DNA of 21,538 nucleotides, taken from a virus. Under the pieces are notes generated by a model. That model made no database searches and had not been told where the DNA came from. It saw nothing but the letters and a program-made list of their open reading frames with translations. The stretch spans positions 1 through 21,538 of the IMG/VR virus record IMGVR_UViG_3300028025_002304; one strand, 5' to 3'. Positions 1 through 8,386 of this stretch are shown here, one piece after another. Each line of letters starts with the position of its first letter. Positions within the stretch are counted from its first letter, which is position 1. The position numbers and the translations under genes were made by a program.

Positions 1-71
1 CCGACTTCCTGGACACCGACATTCGCCATCGCCAGATCTGTCGACAGTAGTGCTATTGTCCGCTCGCTCAT
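1..71 (-). CDS. Partial gene start, possible endolysin
   Basis: An open frame begins at an ATG at 69-71 and runs off the left edge after 23 codons. It has a strong Shine-Dalgarno site, AGGAG at 80-84, eight bases before the ATG. The translated start is MSERTIALLSTDLAMANVGV followed by QEV. An N-terminal helix leading into a 'VGVQEV' motif is common at the start of phage peptidoglycan hydrolases of the CHAP/NlpC type, and an endolysin directly after the tail genes is a usual position. The gene start is seen in the sequence. The endolysin function is inference from a very short fragment; a further tail or fibre-associated protein is possible. Confidence 0.5.
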   Translation of the reverse strand, partial: MSERTIALLSTDLAMANVGVQEV

Positions 72-115
72 GTTGTATACTCCTATTGTCCAACCGGTTC
101 TGTTTCCTAGTCCTG

Positions 116-151
116 ACGCCTCCAGCACCCCTCTGGAGGCGTTTCCTTTTT
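116..151 (+). terminator. Intrinsic terminator reading on the plus strand
   Basis: A perfect 10-bp stem, ACGCCTCCAG (116-125) with CTGGAGGCGT (133-142), encloses a 7-nt loop and is followed on the plus strand by TTCCTTTTT. Read left to right it is a textbook Rho-independent terminator. Read on the minus strand, the strand of the genes, the stem is followed by CAGGACTAGG, without a T tract, so it should not stop the tail transcript efficiently. It starts directly beyond the stop codon of the 980-aa tail gene and would oppose antisense transcription entering the structural operon. Confidence 0.65.
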
Positions 152-3092
152 AACTGAAGGTCTCCCCATCATCCGCAGAAGACACAATCGTGATGCCTGT
201 CGAGGTGTGGCTGTATATGAGATAGATGACACCGAGGCGCCAGTAACACGCGAGCTCGTCGCTCTGCACATTGCCCGTCACGACGTTTGACGCAGCTGTG
301 ATTATGTTCCCCATCGGGTCACGCTTGACCCTTTGAATGTTCGCACCAGATGTGCGAAAGAAGATGTACTCCATGCCGTTCGGCGACACGCAGACCGTGC
401 CGTGTGAACCGGATCCGATTGTAGTTGCCACGCTGACTGTGTTCCCTTCGTCGTCGGTCTGATAGCGCACGACATTATTGCCTGTCTTTGTATCGACGAT
501 GATAATCAAATACATTGAGCCGCTTGATTTTGAATACGCCAGGCTGAGACACTGCGCGTTCGTGATCGGCGTTGTCACTTCATCCCAGTTGGTCCCGTTG
601 TGCGCCCTGGCGTGATACAGCTTGACACCGCCACCAGATGTCACGACGCCATACGTCGCTTGCTGTGCTGGACTGACATCAGCAGCCGTGCAGTTCCCTG
701 CGAGCACCTCTGTGCGAAACACTGCGCGCTGTCGCTTGGCGCTGTACATCGGATTGACACCGACGCTATTCGCGCCGATCAGGATCGAGTGATTCGATTT
801 GCCTAGTCCAAACGGTGAACCTGTCTGATAATTGCCAAGCGCGTCGAACGTGGAGTCAGTGCCTCGAGAAGAACTGTCACTCGAGAGCTGGAGCGTCACT
901 GTTCCGGATGTCGCCGGATCTCCTGATGTGTCCAGGACAATGCCGTGCGCTGGACCACGAAGGATTGCGCCGAATGGCAGATACAGTGCCGAGTCCGTGC
1001 CACCATTGACATCGAACGGGTCATACAGATCGGGAATAAAGTCGCCGTTTATCGAGTCGAACAGAGTCTGTGCTGTGATGGTTCCGACACCAATCTCGAA
1101 GCCATACGCGAAGTCTGTCCCGGTTGTTGCGTTTGGTGTTGCGAGGATTCCACCGCCATACAACCACGTCGAAATACCAGTGCCGCCATTCAGGAAACAG
1201 TCTCTCAGTGGAGGCTGTGAGACGCTACAGGTACCACTGCCCGGGTACGCCACGGAGTTCGTCGCGGTCCAGCCAGGATGTCGGACAATCGAATCATCGG
1301 ACGTGTTAATTTGACCAACGAGGTCCACGATGGTCAGCGGTGTGACACTGTATGTCGTGACCCCGGTTGCGCCACCGACGGTCTTTTGCCACCGGTAGTC
1401 GCTCTCTTCTTCGTTCCTGCCATCATTGTTTTGTTGCCAGAAGCGGCGTGAATAGTAATACGTCGTGGTGTCGACTTCGGCAACAATGGCAGGTGTGATG
1501 CGCTCGTGTTCGTATCCAAGACCACTTGGAACATAGTGACTATTACTGAAGCCGTTGACCGTGTCCTGCTTAAGAGTCGTCGTGCCGAGGTCAATCGCCC
1601 CTGTAGCGATGCGTAGACGCTGGCATGACGTAACACCGAAATAAGCACTATCGACGCTCTCTGAGCCAGCGTAGGAACTGCTGGCGGTATTCTTCCTCGG
1701 ATACGGAGTATCCTTCCCGTCAGTGAGCGGAAGTGCGGAGACAGACCATGCATCAGGACTGCACAGGTCGATGGTCACCGTCTGATACGACGTAGTCGCA
1801 GCTGTAACATTCCAGGTTTTAGTATTGCCATGGTAGTCAGTGATGACGAATGTTCCAGCGATTGATGTCCCGCTTTGAGCCTTTATCTGGATGTCCAGGT
1901 ATCGGTATCCTGACATGCCCTCGTATGGCGCAAAGAGTCTGTCGTTCGTCGATCCCGCGATGCTTCGTGTCGTGGCATATGCGAGTGACCAGCCATTGAA
2001 GCGAAATCCTCGGAACATGCACCGCGTCTCTGTATTCGCCTCGCCGGCAGCTGTGAGCGATGCACCAGTAATGGCACACGAGATGCTTGCTGGAACATCA
2101 TCGAGCGATGTAGTCAGAGTGTTCGACCCGTAGTCCGGATCCGTCAGGACCGTCGTGGTCGCATAGTCCACGAAAGTGTCTGACCCTGAAAGTGAGCCGG
2201 TTCCGGTTATTGCCCTGGACGAACCATCGAAGCCAGTGACGGTCACTGTGAGTGAGTCCGGGTACGATGTCGACCACGCCCTGGTGCGACCGATGACAGC
2301 GACACTGCGATCCAGACACGAGCTCGTGCTGATGGTAGCGCTGGCCGTTGAAACAATGCCGAAGCCGTCAGTCGTTCCCAGGACACTGAGACTCCACTCC
2401 GTGGCGCTCTGCGCGTGGAAGGTGTGAGCGTGTGCGATGTCATGAACAGCGACAGTGTTAACCTTTACCAGGCTGACAGCGAAGTCATGACGGACATCAC
2501 CGGAACTGAATCCATTTGCACTCAGGATCGCGGTGTAGTCTGCTGTTCGCCTCGAACTCGCAGCTGCGGACACGCTGACACTTCCACCATTAGCCGTGAT
2601 ACTACATGCCGCCGTTGCACCACTCGTGGTCATCTCATACCAGCGATACGCAGTGCTGGGGGGAAACACAGTCGGTGCGACACTCGAGCTGTATGCAGTC
2701 TCAGTGACGTCCCAGAGCTTATCTGTCGACACCGATGCTGTAAATGTGCCAGCGCATGTCACGCTCACATCCTTGTATGTCGTGGCGCCTGTCTCGGTTC
2801 CTGACGCAAGGACCACGTATCCGCTGTTCGTCGATCCGTGTCCGTTGTTTACCGCTAGGTTCGCACGAAGTTCCCACGTCCATGCCGAACCAGGTGATGG
2901 TGCATTGACCGTTGAAACAATAGCAAGTGAACCAAGAAAACCTAGATGTCCGCCGAACGAAAAGTCTGTGAAGTGCGTGTCGTAGTCAGGCTCGAGAGGT
3001 TGCGTCGCGAATGGATTCCAAATGCGCTCCGTGACGTTTTGCGTGTGGCTCATCGTCAACGTAGATGTACGGGTTCCATCGATGTACGCCAC
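150..3092 (-). CDS. Large tail-tip / fibre-like protein, 980 aa
   Basis: This last complete tail gene overlaps the stop of the upstream hub-like gene by one base (TAATG), implying coupled translation. The protein is rich in Ser, Thr, Gly and short beta-strand patterns, typical of phage receptor-binding or tail-tip proteins, with no transmembrane segment or signal peptide. Residues from about 790 to the end alternate strands and loops in a way that suggests beta-propeller blades. The extreme C-terminus carries a perfect Asp-box-like motif, S-A-D-D-G-E-T-F, as found in BNR/sialidase-type propellers. It has more cysteines (over ten) than usual for a fibre. I do not recognise a named family. The role at the tail tip is inferred from position, size and composition; enzymatic activity on a glycan is possible but unproven. 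Confidence 0.75.
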   Translation of the reverse strand: MAYIDGTRTSTLTMSHTQNVTERIWNPFATQPLEPDYDTHFTDFSFGGHLGFLGSLAIVSTVNAPSPGSAWTWELRANLAVNNGHGSTNSGYVVLASGTETGATTYKDVSVTCAGTFTASVSTDKLWDVTETAYSSSVAPTVFPPSTAYRWYEMTTSGATAACSITANGGSVSVSAAASSRRTADYTAILSANGFSSGDVRHDFAVSLVKVNTVAVHDIAHAHTFHAQSATEWSLSVLGTTDGFGIVSTASATISTSSCLDRSVAVIGRTRAWSTSYPDSLTVTVTGFDGSSRAITGTGSLSGSDTFVDYATTTVLTDPDYGSNTLTTSLDDVPASISCAITGASLTAAGEANTETRCMFRGFRFNGWSLAYATTRSIAGSTNDRLFAPYEGMSGYRYLDIQIKAQSGTSIAGTFVITDYHGNTKTWNVTAATTSYQTVTIDLCSPDAWSVSALPLTDGKDTPYPRKNTASSSYAGSESVDSAYFGVTSCQRLRIATGAIDLGTTTLKQDTVNGFSNSHYVPSGLGYEHERITPAIVAEVDTTTYYYSRRFWQQNNDGRNEEESDYRWQKTVGGATGVTTYSVTPLTIVDLVGQINTSDDSIVRHPGWTATNSVAYPGSGTCSVSQPPLRDCFLNGGTGISTWLYGGGILATPNATTGTDFAYGFEIGVGTITAQTLFDSINGDFIPDLYDPFDVNGGTDSALYLPFGAILRGPAHGIVLDTSGDPATSGTVTLQLSSDSSSRGTDSTFDALGNYQTGSPFGLGKSNHSILIGANSVGVNPMYSAKRQRAVFRTEVLAGNCTAADVSPAQQATYGVVTSGGGVKLYHARAHNGTNWDEVTTPITNAQCLSLAYSKSSGSMYLIIIVDTKTGNNVVRYQTDDEGNTVSVATTIGSGSHGTVCVSPNGMEYIFFRTSGANIQRVKRDPMGNIITAASNVVTGNVQSDELACYWRLGVIYLIYSHTSTGITIVSSADDGETFS

Positions 3093-5326
3093 TATTCGCC
3101 ACCGTCATTCAGGTATAAACCCCGGTACACAGCACGTCGGAACTGTTTCACGCCAGCCTCGACCACGAACTCGATCGTCGGAATCGCGATGATGCGATAG
3201 ACACCCTTGATGGTCACACCATCAGGTTGCATGATAGTCACCACGTCACGGACCCAGAGAGGACGATCCGTCGCGGACAGTACCAAGAAGTCACTCTCCC
3301 ACTCAATCAGGATTCGACCTGTCATCAGTCGGTCTTTGAGTGCAAGCATGGCCTGGTACGCCACAGCACTCGATGTGATGCTCGGATCACTTAGAATGTA
3401 TGGAACTGGTCGACCGCGCCAGTTGTATGGCCTTGATGCTGGAGCAGTGCCAGCAGTCTGACTCGCATCATCTGCATCGTACGAATAGATGAGGTCACCA
3501 TTGCGCGGATCCTGTCCGATGACCGTGATCTGATTGCACTCTGGACTCTCATAATGACCTGTCATCTTCCGGACCACGCGCTTCTGCTGAAGTGCACCAG
3601 TGACGCCAGCCGTAGCTGCTGCCGCGACACTTTGATACAAAGTCATGACGCTGGTCGATGTCAAGTCAGCCGGATTTGACCACTGGTATTTGTAGCCACT
3701 CGATGTCGGAGACCATCCAGTGATGAAGGTCGCGGCGTAGTCGGTTTTAAGTTTTCCGATCATCGAAGCGATTGTGTCACCACGCTGAGGCACAAAGTTT
3801 GAATACCCGCGAGCGATATCTGGACTGCGAGAAATATTGATTCCGAGCGCGTCGTTATATAGCAGGTAAGTTGCCGGAGGATAGCCAGCCATGGTCATCA
3901 TGTCACCGATGGCGTTTTCTGCGGTGTAGCCGTCGTATAGGATTCCGTCCTGGAAGTAATACAGCTCAAAGTCACGCGAGCGGTCCATACCTTCAAACTG
4001 AAGCGTACTAAACTTTAGACTTGTATCACCCTGCTCATACTGGATTTGCGGAGGCGCGAGCGTTCCACGAAAAATGTCCGTGTACACAGCTGGATCAGCA
4101 CTGTTTGAGATGGCGACACGGATAGGACGGTCGCCTGTGATCTGCGGCTGTGCCACTCCAGCATCGAGGAGTTTCTGGCGCCTGGCGCTCATCTTCAGAG
4201 TGGTGCGCGAAGTCTCATCGACAGACAGCACCAGATTATCTATGTACTGTGTGATGTCGACTGGACCATTGTAAGTTGATGTCGCAGCTGGTGTGCTGCT
4301 CGCCATTGCTGCGGATACACCATAGGTCTGCGTGTATGGACTCGGAGTTGTGATGGTCACCTTGACTCGCAGATTCTGAATGATTCCATCTGGCGTGTAC
4401 GCAGAAAAACCATCGGTTACAGCGACGGCTGTAGTGACAGTCCCTGCCGATGTTCCAACGACATCACCCCACAGCTGCGGGACGAAGGTCGCACCAACCG
4501 GAGGCGGATATCGGAGCTCGATGTTTTTGCTGTAAAAGATTCCGGTCGTCTCGTATGCCACAGGAGCGATCTGGACTGTCGGTCTACCATATGGAACCTT
4601 CCAGGCAAATGAACCAGACGGAAGGATGGTGTTTCCTTCGACGTCATTCAAGTCCTCAAACATATGGCAGAAGTTAGCACCGAAGGTCGAGGTCACCAGC
4701 ACCTCACGACGCTTCAGCGGGATAATCATCAGGCTGACCTGACGCTGACCAACAGCACTCGCCGTGGTTACAGCTCGACCAGGATTCTTGTTTGTGTCAG
4801 ACTGGTCGTAGACACCCTTCTGGATTCCATTTTTGTAGACGATGCATGATCCGTCGCCACGAAACACCATCTCGACTGTCGATGCGGATCCATAACCCCA
4901 CTGCACTCGAAGGAATGGCAATGATGATTTATCGACCCAGTTTGGCACGTACGCGCTTATGTACCATCCTTGATTGGCGACATAACTCGCAGTCGTTTTG
5001 ACATACTCTGCATTCGCAGTGCCGAGCGTCGTCGCTGTCAGGTAATAATCACCCGCCGCATTGATCTCCATCTGCTTCCAGACAGACCCCGTCACGAGCG
5101 TGTAGGCGCTTCGTGGCACTCTCGCATACAGTCCGCTGTAATTGCTGGACCATGCTTCAGTGACAGGGAGAGGCGCAGGCATGGCGGTATTTGTCACGGA
5201 GTCAAACCAGCCGGTACTGTTGGCACGGTCCCATGAAGTTCCATCCGCACCGACACACACGCGCCCTAAGCCAGGACGTGGCTCAGGACAGTCGACCTCG
5301 ACCTTTATCGGCCAGTTTGTCGCCAT
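3092..5326 (-). CDS. Tail hub / distal tail protein, 744 aa
   Basis: The gene starts at an ATG overlapping the tape-measure stop by one base, the place where distal tail or hub proteins are encoded in siphoviruses. Two parts are visible. The first roughly 320 residues are strand-rich and include a jelly-roll-like stretch near residues 110-230 (Trp- and Tyr-rich, 'GDGSCIVYKNG'), possibly a lectin-like carbohydrate-binding module. From about residue 360, 'VDITQYIDNLVLSVDE' starts a region resembling gp27/gpD-like hub domains, followed by helical and strand segments ending in an 'RPLWVRDVVTI...GVYRIIAI' pattern typical of tail hub beta domains. No lysozyme or peptidase motif is evident. The hub role is inferred from order and these patterns; exact family membership is not established. 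Confidence 0.7.
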   Translation of the reverse strand: MATNWPIKVEVDCPEPRPGLGRVCVGADGTSWDRANSTGWFDSVTNTAMPAPLPVTEAWSSNYSGLYARVPRSAYTLVTGSVWKQMEINAAGDYYLTATTLGTANAEYVKTTASYVANQGWYISAYVPNWVDKSSLPFLRVQWGYGSASTVEMVFRGDGSCIVYKNGIQKGVYDQSDTNKNPGRAVTTASAVGQRQVSLMIIPLKRREVLVTSTFGANFCHMFEDLNDVEGNTILPSGSFAWKVPYGRPTVQIAPVAYETTGIFYSKNIELRYPPPVGATFVPQLWGDVVGTSAGTVTTAVAVTDGFSAYTPDGIIQNLRVKVTITTPSPYTQTYGVSAAMASSTPAATSTYNGPVDITQYIDNLVLSVDETSRTTLKMSARRQKLLDAGVAQPQITGDRPIRVAISNSADPAVYTDIFRGTLAPPQIQYEQGDTSLKFSTLQFEGMDRSRDFELYYFQDGILYDGYTAENAIGDMMTMAGYPPATYLLYNDALGINISRSPDIARGYSNFVPQRGDTIASMIGKLKTDYAATFITGWSPTSSGYKYQWSNPADLTSTSVMTLYQSVAAAATAGVTGALQQKRVVRKMTGHYESPECNQITVIGQDPRNGDLIYSYDADDASQTAGTAPASRPYNWRGRPVPYILSDPSITSSAVAYQAMLALKDRLMTGRILIEWESDFLVLSATDRPLWVRDVVTIMQPDGVTIKGVYRIIAIPTIEFVVEAGVKQFRRAVYRGLYLNDGGE

Positions 5327-6894
5327 TAGATTCGTCTCATTTCAGTGACCAAGTTCTGGCGCCCTTGCTGGATCATCATCTTACGCATGGCGCGCTCGAG
5401 GTCAGTCGAAGCAGGGATGAGTGTCTGCGGGATGATACCGACGCCACCCTGATTTGTTGCGTTGTTACCTGCATTAAGTTCGGCAGCTGTCACACCGATT
5501 GCGCCCAGGCGACCGCCGCCGAATGTCTGCTTCCTAAGATCTAGCAGATCTCGAGTCGAGCCAGTGTTCTTCGCGATCTCGAACAGGTGTCCTTCCATCG
5601 ACTTCGCCATGTCCACAAATGCTGCCTGCATCCTGGCCGCATATGCCGCGATGTCGACCATGGTATTGATGAGACCTCCACCCTTGCCTTCTGTGGATTT
5701 GCCAGCCTTTGCAGCTGTGTCGGCAGCAGCACCTATACCAGACATTTGTGGCAATGGTGAAAGTGGTGCGCCCTTCGTGTTTCCACTAGCTTCTACCTGT
5801 GGAACACCTGGTGTTTTGAACATCTTGTCCATGATGGCAAATGCGCCAATCGTCAGACCAGTGGCAGCGACAATTCCGGCAATCGACGCGGCTGCTGCCG
5901 CTGGATTTGCAGCTGCCTTCGCTACAATCTCAGCTATTGTTAATGCGCGAAGTGCTGTCACTGTTGCATAGATTGCTTTGACGAACATTCCAAACTTCAC
6001 AGATACATCGACAATGAATGCAGCGAGACCAATGCCGATCAACACCTTAAACATCGCATTTGCGGCTGTTCCTGCTTTGGTCATTTCTTGGATCAGTTTG
6101 GTCGTTCCTTCAAGTGCAGATGTAACAGCCGGACCGAATGCGATAAGCATCGAAGCCATGACATTACCAACTGCGACCTGTAACTGATTGTATGTGTCTG
6201 CTACGTTGTCCACAGCCGTCTGAAGACCAGCAGATGCCTTCGGCATGGCATTAAATGCATCTGCGATACGCTTTGCCGCATCTGCACCACTGATGCCCAT
6301 TTTACGAATCTGCTCTGCATTCTGTGTTCCGAATGCCGCATCCATGGCTTTTCCAAACGATGGCAATGCTTCACGAAGTTGGTTCAGTTCTTCCTGATTT
6401 ACTTGCGTTCCGTTTGCGAGCTGTGACATCGCCGTGATGACACGATCGACTGTGTCGGCAGATGCACCGACAGAAGCAACAGCATTCGCGACACCCATCA
6501 ATGCCTTCTCTGCTGTGTTGGCGTCAAACTTTGCGGATCTCAAACGGATGAAGCCCTTGACTGTCTGCTCAAGATTGATTCCTGGAAGGAGTGCAATCTT
6601 CCGAAGTCTATCCATCTCCGCGGTAAGTTCACTTGTGGATCCAACAGTCGTTGCCAGCGCTCGCTGTAGTGAGTCGTAACTTACAGCTGCATCAAGTGCA
6701 GACTTTGCAAATCCAGCGATGGCCGCTCCTGCGAGAAGACCTTGAAACTGCTTGCCAAGTGTCTCGGTCGACTGCTTGGTTTTGTCCAGGCTGTCAGCCG
6801 CTGACTTTGCTTCGGTCTTGATGTTCTTGAGAGACTGAACAGCATCACCGGCGCCTGTAACTTTAAAAACAATATCGAAGATACCAAGCGCCAT
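5326..6894 (-). CDS. Tail tape measure protein, 522 aa
   Basis: This protein sets tail length and occupies the tail lumen before DNA ejection. Residues 1-250 are alpha-helical and Ala/Gln/Lys-rich and match the tape-measure N-terminal pattern: 'FKVTGAGDAVQSLKNIK' at the start, a repeat-like helical region, then 'NQLREALPSFGKAMDAAFG' and 'FNAMPKASAGLQTAVDN'. Residues about 275-365 contain strongly hydrophobic helices, probably the segment that interacts with the host membrane. It follows the tail chaperone and its frameshift extension, with TAATG start/stop overlap, which is the canonical order. The length is short for the family. At about 1.5 angstrom per residue the tail would be at most about 80 nm. 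No lytic domain is present. Confidence 0.92.
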   Translation of the reverse strand: MALGIFDIVFKVTGAGDAVQSLKNIKTEAKSAADSLDKTKQSTETLGKQFQGLLAGAAIAGFAKSALDAAVSYDSLQRALATTVGSTSELTAEMDRLRKIALLPGINLEQTVKGFIRLRSAKFDANTAEKALMGVANAVASVGASADTVDRVITAMSQLANGTQVNQEELNQLREALPSFGKAMDAAFGTQNAEQIRKMGISGADAAKRIADAFNAMPKASAGLQTAVDNVADTYNQLQVAVGNVMASMLIAFGPAVTSALEGTTKLIQEMTKAGTAANAMFKVLIGIGLAAFIVDVSVKFGMFVKAIYATVTALRALTIAEIVAKAAANPAAAAASIAGIVAATGLTIGAFAIMDKMFKTPGVPQVEASGNTKGAPLSPLPQMSGIGAAADTAAKAGKSTEGKGGGLINTMVDIAAYAARMQAAFVDMAKSMEGHLFEIAKNTGSTRDLLDLRKQTFGGGRLGAIGVTAAELNAGNNATNQGGVGIIPQTLIPASTDLERAMRKMMIQQGRQNLVTEMRRI

Positions 6895-7079
6895 TAGAAT
6901 GTCCTTTTCGCCAGCACCGACATCACGGCCTTGACGATCTCAACGATTTGATTTTCCCAGACTTCACCAGCCCATGCGACTTCGGCGAACTCATCCAGAG
7001 TCAAATCTGTCTCGCTGGGATGGCGCTTGAGATGCCTCACCGAAGTGTAGAGAATCCTCTGCGCCACCCCGCCTAGTCG
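6894..7079 (-). CDS. Frameshift-expressed extension of tail chaperone (gpGT-like)
   Basis: In the -1 frame relative to the chaperone, an uninterrupted 61-codon stretch runs from the slippery site to a TAA at 6894-6896 that overlaps the tape-measure ATG. Its translation begins RLGGVAQRILYTSVRHLKRH, is helical and charged, and ends in LAKRTF. It fills the otherwise empty 180 bases between chaperone and tape measure. By analogy with lambda gpG/gpGT, a fraction of ribosomes would shift at CCCAAAC and make a 184-aa fusion required for tail assembly. The extension has internal GTG and ATG codons, but none with a clear ribosome site, which favours expression by frameshifting. Frame and site are seen; use of the site is inference. 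Confidence 0.8.
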   Translation of the reverse strand, partial: RLGGVAQRILYTSVRHLKRHPSETDLTLDEFAEVAWAGEVWENQIVEIVKAVMSVLAKRTF

Positions 7080-7447
7080 TTTGGGACTTCGTCTACCGCC
7101 GCTTCGATATCAATCGGGAATGCCTTGGCAAACTCTCCGACAACATAGAGGTATATTTCGGAGCGATCACGGGCCAACTGTGCGAAACGACGTCCAGGAT
7201 TGATTTCACCATCGCCAGGCTGAATCACATAACAGCGCGCCATGATCATCAGAATCTGGAGCATCTGGTCAGGAAACTCAGGGAATCCAATCTTCAACGC
7301 CTTCTGTACTTCAGGTCGAGGGAACAGGTCGGATGCCTTTGGTTCACGAAATGTGAAACTACCTGGCGCACCGATAAAGCGCTCGATGTCGACTACGTGA
7401 TTCGGTCGACCTTCAGCCTTGGGAATGTTGTCGAAGATTGAACTCAA
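7073..7447 (-). CDS. Tail assembly chaperone (gpG-like), 124 aa
   Basis: It lies between the major tail protein and the tape measure, the fixed position of siphoviral tail assembly chaperones, which bind the tape measure while tail tube subunits polymerise. I choose a TTG start at 7445-7447: it sits one base after the major tail protein stop and is preceded by AGGA at 7455-7458 with seven-base spacing. A longer frame opens at another TTG at 7486 but would overlap the upstream gene by 38 bases with no ribosome site. The product (SSIFDNIPKAEG..., ending EVPND) is mainly helical and acidic. Family sequences diverge strongly, so the assignment rests on position and the frameshift signal at its end. 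Confidence 0.82.
   Translation of the reverse strand: MSSIFDNIPKAEGRPNHVVDIERFIGAPGSFTFREPKASDLFPRPEVQKALKIGFPEFPDQMLQILMIMARCYVIQPGDGEINPGRRFAQLARDRSEIYLYVVGEFAKAFPIDIEAAVDEVPND
7079..7085 (-). promoter_or_regulatory. Programmed -1 frameshift slippery heptamer CCCAAAC
   Basis: On the minus strand the chaperone reads GTC CCA AAC GAC TAG. The heptamer C-CCA-AAC fits the X-XXY-YYZ rule exactly, so tRNAs on CCA and AAC can re-pair with CCC and AAA in the -1 frame. It lies one sense codon before the zero-frame stop at 7073-7075, and the -1 frame is open to the tape-measure start. No obvious stable downstream hairpin was identified by eye, although the following sequence is G-rich. Confidence 0.8.
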
Positions 7448-7448
7448 G

Positions 7449-7901
7449 TTATGATCCTGCCAGACCAGTGATTCCGGACACGCCAAGCTTGATGGTCGCG
7501 GTTTCGGTCTGTGTTTCTTCCGGAGTCAGGGACAGCCCTGCTTCTGTCACCATACCAAAATACTTCACGACGTTGCCAGCAACGGAAGCTGCGCCATCAA
7601 GGTCGACATCGATCTCACAACCGTATCCGACTTTTGTCGTGAAAAGAGGACCAGTGGTGTTGTCGATGTACAGCTCGAGGTTGACTGTTCCTGCCTGTGT
7701 TGTTGGTAGGGACGCCTCATAGACCGCGCATAATGCGGTGGCATTGACCATGTTCTGTGTGACGGTTGTCGAGAACGACTTCGCGAGACATTGAATCGAA
7801 GTCGCAGTCGTGCTCGGAAGTGCAGTGGTGTCGCCGGTTAGAGCAGCTGCGGTGAAAGTGATTGTAAGTGTTACATCTTTAGCGAGAAGCGGACGGGCCA
7901 T
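7449..7901 (-). CDS. Major tail (tube) protein, 150 aa
   Basis: A small strand-rich, Thr/Ala/Val-rich protein located directly between the tail terminator and the tail chaperone. This is where the tube subunit that polymerises into the tail is encoded. Its N-terminus (MARPLLAKDVTLTITF) and the alternating strand pattern, including 'AKSFSTTVTQNMVNATA', are typical of tail-tube beta-barrel folds. An AGAGGT ribosome site lies six bases before the ATG, in keeping with high expression. Composition is low in Lys and aromatic residues. Function is inferred from synteny and fold-like pattern; I see no extra C-terminal Ig domain. Confidence 0.8.
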   Translation of the reverse strand: MARPLLAKDVTLTITFTAAALTGDTTALPSTTATSIQCLAKSFSTTVTQNMVNATALCAVYEASLPTTQAGTVNLELYIDNTTGPLFTTKVGYGCEIDVDLDGAASVAGNVVKYFGMVTEAGLSLTPEETQTETATIKLGVSGITGLAGS

Positions 7902-7903
7902 AG

Positions 7904-8386
7904 TTATACCTCTGGTGTTATTGTGGCAACGTAAATCTGAGCGATGCCATTATCGACGCGACCATCCTGCGACACGTCGACCGATGATGATACCGATGCA
8001 CGATTCAAAAAGAATACAGGCGTCGTGCTGTTTACTGTCTGTCGGTTTAGTAGTGTATCGATTCGGTTCACGATGGCCTTGATGCGCGCCATCGAGACAG
8101 CACCACTCTGTGTGTCCCAGCACCACACCTGGTGCACGGAACTGGTGAGGATTCGACCGCCACACATGGCTGTGGTGTCGTCCTGTCCATTGTCAGTGTG
8201 ACGTACAACGATGTAGGGAACCTGTGGCTGTCGGAGGCTGATCGGGTCCTTCTCGGGAGCCAGATACAGGTATATGCCCTGCTGGTACGATGGCGATCTG
8301 TTATCGACCGCCAGCAGTCCCTGAAGCGTTGCATCAGCTGTGAGCGTGTCGTATATCCATTCGTCGACTACGAGTGATTCAACCAT
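7904..8386 (-). CDS. Tail terminator / tail completion protein, 160 aa
   Basis: Placed between the gp10-like neck protein and the major tail protein, this matches the tail terminator that caps the growing tube and joins it to the head. Features are an N-terminal helix with 'VVDEWIYDTLTADATLQGLL', a central strand 'QVPYIVVRHTD' and 'VHQVWCWDTQSG...ARIKAIVNRIDTLLN', the arrangement of lambda gpU / gp17-like / DUF3168 proteins (strand, then long helix, then strands near the end). Its ATG overlaps the previous gene by eight bases and has GGAAG seven bases upstream. The family-level call is inference from motif order and synteny. Confidence 0.75.
   Translation of the reverse strand: MVESLVVDEWIYDTLTADATLQGLLAVDNRSPSYQQGIYLYLAPEKDPISLRQPQVPYIVVRHTDNGQDDTTAMCGGRILTSSVHQVWCWDTQSGAVSMARIKAIVNRIDTLLNRQTVNSTTPVFFLNRASVSSSVDVSQDGRVDNGIAQIYVATITPEV

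Noticed and set aside
53-91. Direct repeat CTATTGTCC (53-61 and 83-91)
   Set aside because: Nine bases occurring twice, one copy adjoining the ribosome site of the partial gene. It is too short for an attachment site and there is no integrase or tRNA nearby.
7448-7486. Upstream TTG start of the tail chaperone
   Set aside because: It overlaps the major tail gene and lacks a ribosome site, whereas the TTG at 7447 has a well-spaced AGGA.
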